Source: Sphingomonadaceae bacterium (GTDB lineage: Bacteria; Pseudomonadota; Alphaproteobacteria; Sphingomonadales; Sphingomonadaceae). From it: 12,174 nt of DNA. This document shows, piece by piece, positions 1-6,962 of this stretch. The translations under genes were made by a program, and so were the position numbers. The notes under the pieces are model-generated. The model saw only the letters and a list, made by a program, of their open reading frames with translations, was not told the origin of the DNA and did not search any database. The DNA lies in assembly GCA_004282995.1 (NCBI GenBank), contig SHLU01000049.1, positions 1 to 12,174 of the forward strand, in the 5' to 3' direction. Numbering within the stretch: position 1 is the stretch's first letter; the number at the start of each line of letters is the position of its first letter.

Positions 1-35
1 CTATCTCGCCTGTGTCAGTGAATTGGAGAAGTGCA

Positions 36-1061
36 GTGGGCTATCGCGTAGCCGGGGTTGGGGCGACAGGGAATGTCGGCCGGGAAATGATGCAGATACT
101 CGCCGAGCGCGAGTTTCCCTGTGACGAAGTCGCAGCGGTCGCTTCCTCGCGCTCGCACGGGACCGAGGTTGAATTCGGCGACACCGGCAAGATGCTGAAA
201 TGCAAGAATATCGAGCATTTCGACTGGGCGGGTTGGGATATCGCGCTGTTCTCCGCCGGGTCGGGTCCGGCCAGGGAATATGCCCCCAAGGCGGCGGCGG
301 CCGGCTGCGTCGTGATCGACAATTCCTCGCTCTACCGGATGGACCCGGACGTGCCGTTAATCGTGCCGGAGGTAAACCCGGATGCGATCGACGGTTACAA
401 GAAGAAGAATATCATCGCCAATCCCAACTGCTCGACCGCGCAGCTGGTCGTGGCATTGAAGCCACTGCACGATGCGGCGACGATCAAGCGCGTCGTCGTC
501 AGCACCTACCAGTCGGTTTCGGGAGCCGGAAAAGCGGGCATGGACGAACTGTTCGAACAGAGCCGCGCGATTTTCGTCGGCGACTCGGTGCAGCCGAACA
601 CCTTTACCAAGCAGATCGCCTTCAACGTCATTCCGCACATCGATGTCTTCATGGATGACGGCTCGACCAAGGAAGAGTGGAAGATGGTGGTCGAAACGAA
701 GAAGATCCTCGACCCCAAGATCAAGCTCAACGCCACCTGTGTGCGGGTGCCGGTGTTCGTCGGTCACGCCGAGGCGGTCAATATCGAGTTCGAGAACGAG
801 ATTTCCGCCACCGAAGCGCAGGATATCCTGCGCGATGCGCCCGGCATCATGCTGATAGATAAGCGTGAAGACGAGGGCTATGTCACGCCTGTCGAATGCG
901 CTGGCGACAGTGCGACTTATATCAGCCGCGTGCGCGAAGACCCGACGGTCGAGAATGGGCTGACCCTGTGGTGCGTGAGCGACAATCTTCGCAAGGGGGC
1001 GGCTCTCAATGCGGTACAGATCGCTGAATTGCTTGGTCGTCGCCACCTCAAGAAAGGCTGA
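36..1061 (+). CDS. asd: Aspartate-semialdehyde dehydrogenase
   Basis: Asd reduces L-aspartyl-4-phosphate to L-aspartate semialdehyde with NADPH, the branch point to lysine/diaminopimelate, threonine and methionine; it is cytosolic. The protein (341 aa from this start) opens with the nucleotide-binding loop GATGNVG, has the catalytic cysteine in NPNCSTAQ (Cys132) and the substrate-binding histidine in RVPVFVGHAEAVN (His244). Length fits the family, which is about 340 aa. I chose GTG at 36 because GGAGAAG lies at 25-31 and homologues begin at Gly-Tyr-Arg-Val. In-frame GTG codons at 12 and 18 would only add eight or six unconserved residues. A lipoprotein gene follows after 5 nt, with its Shine-Dalgarno inside the end of asd, so the two may be co-transcribed. 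Family assignment is very secure; only the start is open. Confidence 0.97.
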   Translation: MGYRVAGVGATGNVGREMMQILAEREFPCDEVAAVASSRSHGTEVEFGDTGKMLKCKNIEHFDWAGWDIALFSAGSGPAREYAPKAAAAGCVVIDNSSLYRMDPDVPLIVPEVNPDAIDGYKKKNIIANPNCSTAQLVVALKPLHDAATIKRVVVSTYQSVSGAGKAGMDELFEQSRAIFVGDSVQPNTFTKQIAFNVIPHIDVFMDDGSTKEEWKMVVETKKILDPKIKLNATCVRVPVFVGHAEAVNIEFENEISATEAQDILRDAPGIMLIDKREDEGYVTPVECAGDSATYISRVREDPTVENGLTLWCVSDNLRKGAALNAVQIAELLGRRHLKKG

Positions 1062-1066
1062 TCTCG

Positions 1067-1606
1067 ATGGGCAGGACCGGGCTTGGATCGTTATTTCTGG
1101 CAGGCGCGCTGGCTCTTGCTGCTTGCGGGAGCGACATTCCCTCGCCGGCAGAGCAGTTGCAGGCCGAACCCGTGCGCGAGGATGCGGTGGTTCTGAAGGG
1201 CGATGGGCTTGCTGCCGGAGCCGAGGCGTTCCTGTTCGCTGCTGGACGGTCCGAAGTTGAATATGCTCTGGAAAGAGTGCTCGGAGAGCCGTCCGGCAGG
1301 TTGTCGAACGACGAATGCGGCGCAGGACCGATGGATTTCACCAACTTCGATGGTGGTCTTACGGTCAACTTCCAGGATGGCAGGCTGGTGGGATGGTATT
1401 TTGATGAACCCAACGCTGCCATCTCAACCGCGACCGGACTGACCGTGGGGACTGCACGCGATGAGGTGATGGCGACGCGCGGATTCTCAGCGCTGGAAGA
1501 GAGTACGCTCGGCGAAGAGTTTGCGGTCGGCGATCAGCTAGGCGGTTTCCTTGACGACGATGCGGTATCCGGGCTCTATGCGGGGACCAACTGCTTCTTT
1601 CGCTAA
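1067..1606 (+). CDS. Small exported lipoprotein of unknown function
   Basis: I do not recognise this 179-aa protein. It begins with a short basic end (Arg3) and a hydrophobic stretch ending in a lipobox (LALAAC), so Cys20 is the likely lipidated residue and the protein should sit in the inner or outer membrane facing the periplasm. The mature part is acidic and has only two further cysteines, Cys84 (in NDECGAGPMD) and Cys176 near the C terminus, which could form a disulfide. The middle (about 64-110) reads as a compact beta-rich domain with the phrase NFQDGRLVGW. A later stretch, VGTARDEVMA (127-136), faintly resembles the helix start seen in SmpA/BamE-type lipoproteins, but I would not assign that family. 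The ATG at 1067 is preceded by GAAAGG (1052-1057). It lies 5 nt after asd, and the next gene begins about 15 nt downstream. Confidence 0.85.
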   Translation: MGRTGLGSLFLAGALALAACGSDIPSPAEQLQAEPVREDAVVLKGDGLAAGAEAFLFAAGRSEVEYALERVLGEPSGRLSNDECGAGPMDFTNFDGGLTVNFQDGRLVGWYFDEPNAAISTATGLTVGTARDEVMATRGFSALEESTLGEEFAVGDQLGGFLDDDAVSGLYAGTNCFFR

Positions 1607-1614
1607 GGGGGAAG
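1605..1614 (+). promoter_or_regulatory. Ribosome binding site for a non-standard start
   Basis: The purine run AAGGGGGAAG directly follows the stop (1604-1606) of the lipoprotein gene. It is well placed for CTG at 1622 (about 8 nt away) or ATC at 1619, and much too far (about 58 nt) from GTG at 1673, the first conventional start of the isomerase frame. It therefore supports translation beginning near 1620. Confidence 0.55.
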
Positions 1615-1621
1615 AACAATC

Positions 1622-2263
1622 CTGAACGCTGACCTCTATTTCAGTTTTCGTTCGCCTTACAGCTATCTTGCGGTGGGCCGATACCGGGCCTTGAGCGAGG
1701 AATATGCTCTCGACATCGCGTTGCGACCTGTCTGGCCACTGGCAGTTCGACAGCCAGATTTTTTCGAGCGAAATCACCCCAACTGGCTCGGCTATACAAT
1801 GCGTGACATGATGCGGGTGGCGCAGTTTCACGCCATCCCTTTCGGTCCGCCGCGGCCCGATCCGATTATCCAGGATCCGCAAACTCGCGCCATCGCGGAC
1901 GAGCAACCTTATATCCGTCGTATCACCCGGCTCGGGCAAGCCGCTGCCCGGCGCAGCGCGGGGCTTGGATTTGCCCATGAGGCAGGAAAGCTTATCTGGG
2001 GCGGGGCAGAAAACTGGCACGAGGGGGACCACCTTGCGGGCGCCGCCAAACGTGCAGGACTAGATCTCGCAGAACTTGACGCCGAAGTTGAAGGGGAGGC
2101 CAGCGCGCTCGATGCGGAGATCGCTGCCAACCAGGACGCGCTCGAAAAGGCCGGGCATTGGGGCGTGCCGACCTTGGTTTTCCAGGGCGAACCATTCTTC
2201 GGACAGGATCGGATAGAAATGGCCAAGTGGCGGATGGAGCAGTGCGGGCTGGCCAAACGATGA
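1622..2263 (+). CDS. 2-hydroxychromene-2-carboxylate isomerase-like (GST-kappa / DsbA-fold) protein
   Basis: This is a thioredoxin-fold protein related to 2-hydroxychromene-2-carboxylate isomerase (NahD) and GST kappa, which use glutathione and an N-terminal serine. Starting at CTG 1622 it is 213 aa and opens with FSFRSPYSYLA (7-17), where Ser11 matches the family's active-site serine. The cis-proline loop is GHWGVPTLVF (178-187, Pro183), followed by GEPFFGQDRIE. The usual helical insert lies between. GTG at 1673 would remove the first beta strand and active site, so I reject it. ATC 1619 is the other upstream option. The frame is open back to the TAA of the preceding gene. It ends in an ATGA overlap with the alpha/beta hydrolase. 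The real substrate is unknown; aromatic degradation is not indicated by the neighbours. Family confident, start less so. Confidence 0.85.
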   Translation: MNADLYFSFRSPYSYLAVGRYRALSEEYALDIALRPVWPLAVRQPDFFERNHPNWLGYTMRDMMRVAQFHAIPFGPPRPDPIIQDPQTRAIADEQPYIRRITRLGQAAARRSAGLGFAHEAGKLIWGGAENWHEGDHLAGAAKRAGLDLAELDAEVEGEASALDAEIAANQDALEKAGHWGVPTLVFQGEPFFGQDRIEMAKWRMEQCGLAKR

Positions 2264-3024
2264 CTGGGTTGAAGACAGAACATTTCGTTTCGTTCGATGA
2301 TACCCAACTGGCGGTCCATCGGATCGGCAGTGGTCAACCCTTCGTCCTTCTGCATGGTCTCTTTTCCAGCTCAGACATGAACTGGATCAAGTGGGGCCAC
2401 GCCGAAACGATCGCAGCGGCCGGGTACGAACTGTTCATGCTGGATTTCAGAGTTCATGGCGTCAGCGAGGCGCCACACGATTCTGCCAAATATCCGCAAA
2501 ACGTGCTGGTGCGCGATGTCGCAGCGCTGGTCGATCACCTCGCGCTTGACGAATACGTGCTGGGCGGATTTTCGCTCGGCGCGCGCACTTCGCTTCATGC
2601 GGTCGCCCAAGGTGTGTTGCATCCGCAACGGCTGATTATCGGGGGCATGGGCACAGCCGGACTTGGTGATTGGACAAAACGTTCGGCGCATTTTCTGCGG
2701 GTAATCGACGAATTCGATACCATCGGGCGCGAGGATCCGGCCTATTTCTCACGCCAGTTTCTCAAGAGTCAGGGGGTCGATAGGGTCGCTGCGCGTATGC
2801 TGTTGCAGACGCTTCCAGACATGGATCTTGCTATGCTAGGGAAGGTTGCGATGCCGACGCTCGTCGTGTGCGGTGACGAGGATCGCGACAATGGTTCAGC
2901 CGCAGAACTGGCTGCTCTATTACCCGGCGCGACCTATGTCGAAGTGCCCGGTACCCACATGTCGAGTGTGACCAAACCCGAATTGGGCAAGGCCATCGCC
3001 GAATGGTTGAGAGAGACAGAATGA
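2260..3024 (+). CDS. Alpha/beta hydrolase
   Basis: A 254-aa alpha/beta-hydrolase-fold enzyme, probably a cytosolic esterase or related hydrolase. Visible parts are the oxyanion loop LLHGLFSSS (30-38), the nucleophile elbow GFSLG (103-107, Ser105), a likely acid in VCGDED (Asp208 or Asp206) and the catalytic histidine in GTHMSS (His233). The usual DxRGHGxS turn reads DFRVHGVS here (62-69), with Val in place of the first Gly. A small cap region lies about 135-185. The ATG overlaps the upstream stop as ATGA (2260-2263), and the stop overlaps the next start the same way (3021-3024), implying translational coupling in a three-gene unit. In-frame codons upstream (e.g. 2158) lie inside the isomerase gene and precede the conserved domain, so I did not use them. 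Substrate not deducible. Confidence 0.92.
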   Translation: MTGLKTEHFVSFDDTQLAVHRIGSGQPFVLLHGLFSSSDMNWIKWGHAETIAAAGYELFMLDFRVHGVSEAPHDSAKYPQNVLVRDVAALVDHLALDEYVLGGFSLGARTSLHAVAQGVLHPQRLIIGGMGTAGLGDWTKRSAHFLRVIDEFDTIGREDPAYFSRQFLKSQGVDRVAARMLLQTLPDMDLAMLGKVAMPTLVVCGDEDRDNGSAAELAALLPGATYVEVPGTHMSSVTKPELGKAIAEWLRETE

Positions 3025-3545
3025 CCGCGCGGCACCGCTTCGTCATGGTCTGGCTCAGCGGGTTGATTGCCTTCGTTATAGCGGTAAGCCTCCATATGCC
3101 TTTGAGCCTGGCCAGCGTGCCAGAGGGAATCGTCGCGCACCAGACCGCCGGTAATGCTGCGCGGGTCGATTACATCCAACGCGAGTGGGCCTTCGCTGGC
3201 GTTTACGAGAGTGCAATGGTCGCGATGATTGCCGATTTCTTTTTCATTATTCTGTTCGGCACGGGCAGTCTCATGGCTGGGCTGTATTACCGGAGCCACG
3301 GAAGAGGCTGGCTGCGCACAATCGGAAAAGTTACCGCTATCGCGGCTGTGATATTTCTGGCCAGCGACCTCACCGAGACCACTATGCAGATCCAGCAGCT
3401 TCGGGCTGGCCAAGGAAACGACGAGATGGCCGCACTGGCCAAGGCCATGCACTATCCCAAGCTGGTTACCTGGATTATCTGCTTCATACTGCCTTTGAAC
3501 GGGCTTGTGATCGACTGGAGCGGCTCTCGGCAGACGGGTGCTTGA
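3021..3545 (+). CDS. Four-helix membrane protein of unknown function
   Basis: A 174-aa integral inner-membrane protein I cannot name. Hydrophobic segments lie at about 8-30, 64-90, 103-116 and 147-165. Between the first and second is a roughly 30-residue polar loop (about 33-63), and between the third and fourth another (about 117-146, containing TETTMQIQQLR). If the N terminus is inside (Arg4, Arg6), both larger loops are periplasmic. A basic short loop (RSHGRGW, 91-97) between helices 2 and 3 fits the positive-inside rule. Its ATG overlaps the hydrolase stop as ATGA, so it is likely translated with the isomerase and hydrolase. No catalytic signature was seen. A 69-nt gap follows before the M2 peptidase. 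Confidence 0.85.
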   Translation: MTARHRFVMVWLSGLIAFVIAVSLHMPLSLASVPEGIVAHQTAGNAARVDYIQREWAFAGVYESAMVAMIADFFFIILFGTGSLMAGLYYRSHGRGWLRTIGKVTAIAAVIFLASDLTETTMQIQQLRAGQGNDEMAALAKAMHYPKLVTWIICFILPLNGLVIDWSGSRQTGA

Positions 3546-3614
3546 TTAAGGCGCGCGCGCGGTCCAAACCGGTATCAATCGCAACAACAATCCCCGATTG
3601 AGAGAGATGCCACG
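3546..3614 (+). other. Short intergenic leader before the M2 peptidase
   Basis: This 69-nt gap contains an alternating GC run (gcgcgcgcgc, 3551-3560) and an inverted repeat CAATCG (3576-3581) / CGATTG (3595-3600) with a 13-nt loop. The repeat sits just before a purine-rich GAGAGAG (3600-3606) that serves as ribosome binding site for ATG 3615. I found no convincing -35/-10 pair and no T-run, so whether the peptidase unit has its own promoter here is open. Confidence 0.35.
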
Positions 3615-5462
3615 ATGAAGATGCTTGCTCCTGCGTTCACCGCGCTGGCCCTGGTCATGTCTGCCCCTGTTCAGGCCCATGACCGCACAGCTACCGAGAC
3701 CAAGGCCGACACCGCGTTTCCGATGACGCCGCCGGGCGCAGCCGACTGGGTCGCCATGGTCGAGGCCGACCTGTTCGACTATTCGGTCGAAGCGTCGCGC
3801 GTGTACTGGGTCAATGCCACCTACATTACCGAAGACACCGATGCGTTGGCTGCACAGGTCGGCGCGGTTGGCACGGAGAAGTCGGTCAAATACGCGCTCG
3901 AAGCGGCAAAATATGCCGCTGTCGATGGCCTCGCTCCAGAAGTTGCGCGCAAGTTGAACATGCTGGCGACAGGGATCGTCCTGCCCGCACCGACCGCCGA
4001 TGGTGCGGCGACCGAGCTCAACGCCATCGCCACCAGCCTCAATAGCCAATACGGCAAGGGCAAGGGAACACTCAACGGCAAGCCGATCAGCGGCAGTGAT
4101 ATCGAAGCCGAGATGGGCAATCTCGAACGAACGCCGGCCGAACTGGCTGAAATGTGGGCCAGCTGGCACGATCAGGTCGGCGCGCCGATGAAGGGCGAAT
4201 ATGTCCGCATGGTCGAGATCGCCAACAAGGGCGCACAGGAACTGGGTTTTTCCGACACCGGCGCCATGTGGCGGTCCAATTACGACATGAGCGCCGAAGA
4301 ATTTGCGGTCGAAAAGGAAAAACTGTGGGAGCAGGTGAAGCCGCTCTACATGGCGCTGCACACTTATGTCCGCGCCAAACTCAACGAAAAATACGGTAAC
4401 GCCATTCAGCCTGCAACCGGACCAATCCGCGCCGATTTGCTGGGTAATATGTGGGCACAGGAATGGGGCAATATCTACCCGCTGGTCGCGCCCGAAGGCG
4501 CAGGCGACATCGGCTATGACCTGACTGCGCTGATCGAGGAAAAGAAGCTCGACGAGGTCGAGATGGTCAAGATCGGCGAACAGTTCTTCAGTTCGCTGGG
4601 CTTCGAACCGCTACCCGAAACCTTCTGGACCCGTAGCCAATTCACCAAGCCCGCCGACCGCGAAGTGGTGTGCCATGCCAGCGCCTGGGACATCGACAAC
4701 AAGGATGATATCCGCATCAAGATGTGCATCAAGCGCAATGCGGATGATTTCATCACCATCCATCACGAGCTCGGGCACAACTACTATCAGCGGGCCTATA
4801 ACGAGCAGGACTATCTGCACTTGAACGGCGCCAATGATGGCTGCCACGAGGCGATCGGAGACATGATAGCGCTGTCGATCACGCCCGATTACCTGGTCGA
4901 AATCGGCATGCTGGACGAATCGCAGGTACCCAGCGCCGACAAGGACATCGGCCTTCTGCTGCGGCAGGCGATGGACAAGGTTGCCTTCCTGCCGTTCGCC
5001 CATCTGGTCGACAAGTGGCGCTGGGGCGTGTTCGATGGCTCGATCAAACCTGCGCAGTACAACCAGGCCTGGACCAAGCTGCGGACCGATTACCAGGGCA
5101 TCGTTCCGCCGGTCGCGCGGCCTGCCGACGCCTTCGATCCGGGTGCGAAATACCACATTCCGGGCAATACCCCCTACACGCGCTATTTCCTCGCCCGCGT
5201 ATTGCAGTTCCAGTTCTACAAGGCTGCTTGCGACCAGGCCGGTTGGGAAGGTCCGCTGCACCGATGCAGCTTCTACGGCAACGAAGAAGTCGGCGCAAAG
5301 CTGGGCGCAATGCTCGAAATGGGGGCAAGCCAGCCCTGGCCCGACGCATTGGAAGCCTTTACCGGCAGCCGTGAAATGAGCGGAGAAGCGATGATCGAAT
5401 ATTTCGCCCCGCTGATGAAGTGGCTCGAGGAGCAGAACCGCGGCAAGCCGCAGGGCTGGTAA
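3615..5462 (+). CDS. Exported M2-family (ACE-like) zinc peptidase
   Basis: A 615-aa dipeptidyl-carboxypeptidase-type metalloenzyme, homologous to angiotensin-converting enzyme; bacterial members release C-terminal dipeptides. A Sec signal peptide with cleavage after VQA (Ala21) sends it to the periplasm or outside. The zinc site is HHELGH, giving HExxH at 384-388, with third ligand Glu412 in CHEAIGD. Residues matching the ACE substrate-binding His/Tyr set occur in YHIPGNTPYTRYF (His514, Tyr521, Tyr524). Two cysteine pairs spaced as the ACE disulfides are present: Cys353/Cys371 and Cys539/Cys551, consistent with an oxidising compartment. Length equals one ACE domain, and all catalytic parts seen are intact. 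The stop is 5 nt before the probable start of the beta-propeller gene, suggesting an operon. The 'Cys' in DGCHEAIGD replaces the Phe common in animal ACE. Family assignment is secure; the physiological peptide is unknown. Confidence 0.96.
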   Translation: MKMLAPAFTALALVMSAPVQAHDRTATETKADTAFPMTPPGAADWVAMVEADLFDYSVEASRVYWVNATYITEDTDALAAQVGAVGTEKSVKYALEAAKYAAVDGLAPEVARKLNMLATGIVLPAPTADGAATELNAIATSLNSQYGKGKGTLNGKPISGSDIEAEMGNLERTPAELAEMWASWHDQVGAPMKGEYVRMVEIANKGAQELGFSDTGAMWRSNYDMSAEEFAVEKEKLWEQVKPLYMALHTYVRAKLNEKYGNAIQPATGPIRADLLGNMWAQEWGNIYPLVAPEGAGDIGYDLTALIEEKKLDEVEMVKIGEQFFSSLGFEPLPETFWTRSQFTKPADREVVCHASAWDIDNKDDIRIKMCIKRNADDFITIHHELGHNYYQRAYNEQDYLHLNGANDGCHEAIGDMIALSITPDYLVEIGMLDESQVPSADKDIGLLLRQAMDKVAFLPFAHLVDKWRWGVFDGSIKPAQYNQAWTKLRTDYQGIVPPVARPADAFDPGAKYHIPGNTPYTRYFLARVLQFQFYKAACDQAGWEGPLHRCSFYGNEEVGAKLGAMLEMGASQPWPDALEAFTGSREMSGEAMIEYFAPLMKWLEEQNRGKPQGW

Positions 5463-5467
5463 CGGTC

Positions 5468-6511
5468 TTGAACCGCCTCACTCCTCTCGTGGCAATCAAC
5501 GGCCTGCTGCTGGCGTGTTCGCCGGCAGCAGCCGACCTGCCGCCGCCGAAGGTGGTAGCCGACCCTGCAATGGCCGGACACGTGCTGTTCGTCACCAACA
5601 AGGGCGAGGACACACTGAGCAAGGTCGACCTTGCCACCGGTGAGGAAGTCCGGCGGGTCGAGAGCTGTCGCACACCGCATGAACTCGCGGTCTCACCGGA
5701 CGGCGAGTTCGTTGCGGTCGGATGCTATGGCGGAACCTCGATCGACATCTTCCACACAAAGGACCTGACGCTATTCCGCAGCATCGAACTGGGTGCTGAT
5801 GCTCGCCCACACGGTATAGTCTGGCATAGCAACGGTGATATTTACGCCACCGCTGAGGGGCGCCAGTCTCTCTATCGGGTCATGCAACCAAACGGCGAGC
5901 CGGAGGTTCGCGAATTTGGCACCAATGATCGCGGTAGCCATATGTTGGCGGTGGCGCCGGATGGCCAGACGGCGTGGACGGCAGACATGGTGGCCGGCAG
6001 CGTGACCAGGGTTGATCTCGTTGGTGGCGCTGACCCGTTTTCAGCCCAGATGGGAGACGAGCCCGAAGGGATTGCTTTGTCACCAGACGGGGCCACGCTG
6101 TGGGTTTCCGCGCGCGGATCGAACGAAGTCTTCGCCGTCGATCCGGGCACCTTGAAGGTGCAAAAGCGCGTTGAGGTCGGGCGATTCCCGCTGCGGCTGG
6201 CAATCCGTCCGCAGGGCGATGTCGCCATTACATCAAATTTGCAGGACGGTGGCCTGAGCGTGATCGACCTCGAAAGCGGCCGACTGCTTCGATCGGTCCC
6301 GATTGGCGGATCTTCGCAAGCCGAGCAGCGTTTCCAGGTCACGATCATCTGGTCGGAAGACGGCAACCGCATCTACGCTGCTGAGACAGGCTCGAATACC
6401 GTGGCCGAGGTTGACTATGCCAGCGGGAATGTCTTGCGTCGTTTTGCTGTCGGCGAGGATGGTGACGGGCTGGCGATCCTCGCGCCCGAAGCGGGCCGCA
6501 ATGGCAGTTAA
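5468..6511 (+). CDS. Exported YVTN-type beta-propeller protein
   Basis: A 347-aa secreted beta-propeller. From TTG 5468 it starts with MNRLTPLVAINGLLLAC, a signal peptide ending in a lipobox-like LLAC (Cys17); cleavage after SPAAA (Ala22) by signal peptidase I is the alternative. About six repeats of roughly 43 residues follow, each with an A-h-S-P-D-G-like turn (near 77-80, 121-123, 164-167, 206-208, 248-250, 296-299) and strands of the type VFAVDPGTLKV. This is the YVTN/NHL-like propeller style, usually a binding or scaffold module. The ribosome site for TTG is weak. GTG 5420 is an alternative, but it would put 16 polar residues ahead of the signal and overlap the peptidase. The end overlaps rimB by 11 nt. 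Ligand or function cannot be read from sequence. Confidence 0.88.
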   Translation: MNRLTPLVAINGLLLACSPAAADLPPPKVVADPAMAGHVLFVTNKGEDTLSKVDLATGEEVRRVESCRTPHELAVSPDGEFVAVGCYGGTSIDIFHTKDLTLFRSIELGADARPHGIVWHSNGDIYATAEGRQSLYRVMQPNGEPEVREFGTNDRGSHMLAVAPDGQTAWTADMVAGSVTRVDLVGGADPFSAQMGDEPEGIALSPDGATLWVSARGSNEVFAVDPGTLKVQKRVEVGRFPLRLAIRPQGDVAITSNLQDGGLSVIDLESGRLLRSVPIGGSSQAEQRFQVTIIWSEDGNRIYAAETGSNTVAEVDYASGNVLRRFAVGEDGDGLAILAPEAGRNGS

Positions 6512-6962
6512 GCCCAAGCTTCAGACGGTCGGCTGGCGCGAGATGGTCGCGCTGCCCGATCTGACAGACGTTCGCATCCCCGCCAAGATCGATACCGGCG
6601 CACGAACTTCCTCGCTTCACGCGCTGGCTATCGAACGATTTGATCGCGAGGGTCATCGATGGGTGCGCTTCCTGCTAGATCTCGGTCACCAGCGGGTGCA
6701 GCCCGTCACCGTCGAGGTCCCGCGCGCCGACAAGCGGGTGGTCACAAGCTCCAATGGCGAAGCGGAAGAACGCTTCATCATCAAGACCTGGGTCGAACTG
6801 GGGGAAATCCGCTTTCCGGCGGAGTTCTCCCTGACTGACCGAAGTGATATGAAATTTCCCATCCTGATCGGCCGGACGGCACTGCGCCGCCGTTTCCTGG
6901 TCGATTCGGGACGCAGCTATCTCCAGTCGAGCGCAGAAGAGCGAAAGAGGCTATTGAAATGA
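6501..6962 (+). CDS. rimB: Retropepsin-like RimK-partner protein ('ATP-dependent zinc protease' family)
   Basis: A 153-aa cytosolic protein of the COG4067 / Zn_protease family, which is commonly encoded beside rimK. In Pseudomonas the partner is called RimB and influences RimK action on S6. The retropepsin-like active loop is seen as AKIDTGARTSSLHA (28-41, Asp31). A conserved SSNGEAEERF segment (about 82-91) and the C-terminal MKFPILIGRTALR (about 120-132) are family hallmarks. The ATG lies inside the end of the propeller gene (11-nt overlap), and the stop overlaps rimK as ATGA, so the three are translationally coupled. The 'zinc protease' name is historical; the DTG motif points to an aspartic-protease-like fold, but only one DTG per chain is present, so a dimer would be needed. 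The symbol is by analogy. Confidence 0.9.
   Translation: MAVKPKLQTVGWREMVALPDLTDVRIPAKIDTGARTSSLHALAIERFDREGHRWVRFLLDLGHQRVQPVTVEVPRADKRVVTSSNGEAEERFIIKTWVELGEIRFPAEFSLTDRSDMKFPILIGRTALRRRFLVDSGRSYLQSSAEERKRLLK

Noticed and set aside
357..1046. 229-codon open frame on the - strand opposite asd
   Set aside because: Antisense to a clear asd; typical GC-driven shadow frame.
1673..1675. GTG 1673 as start of the isomerase
   Set aside because: It would remove the conserved first strand and active-site serine, and there is no ribosome site before it.
3546..4361. 271-codon open frame on the - strand opposite the M2 peptidase
   Set aside because: It is a shadow of the peptidase coding strand, with His/Arg-rich translation and no family motif.
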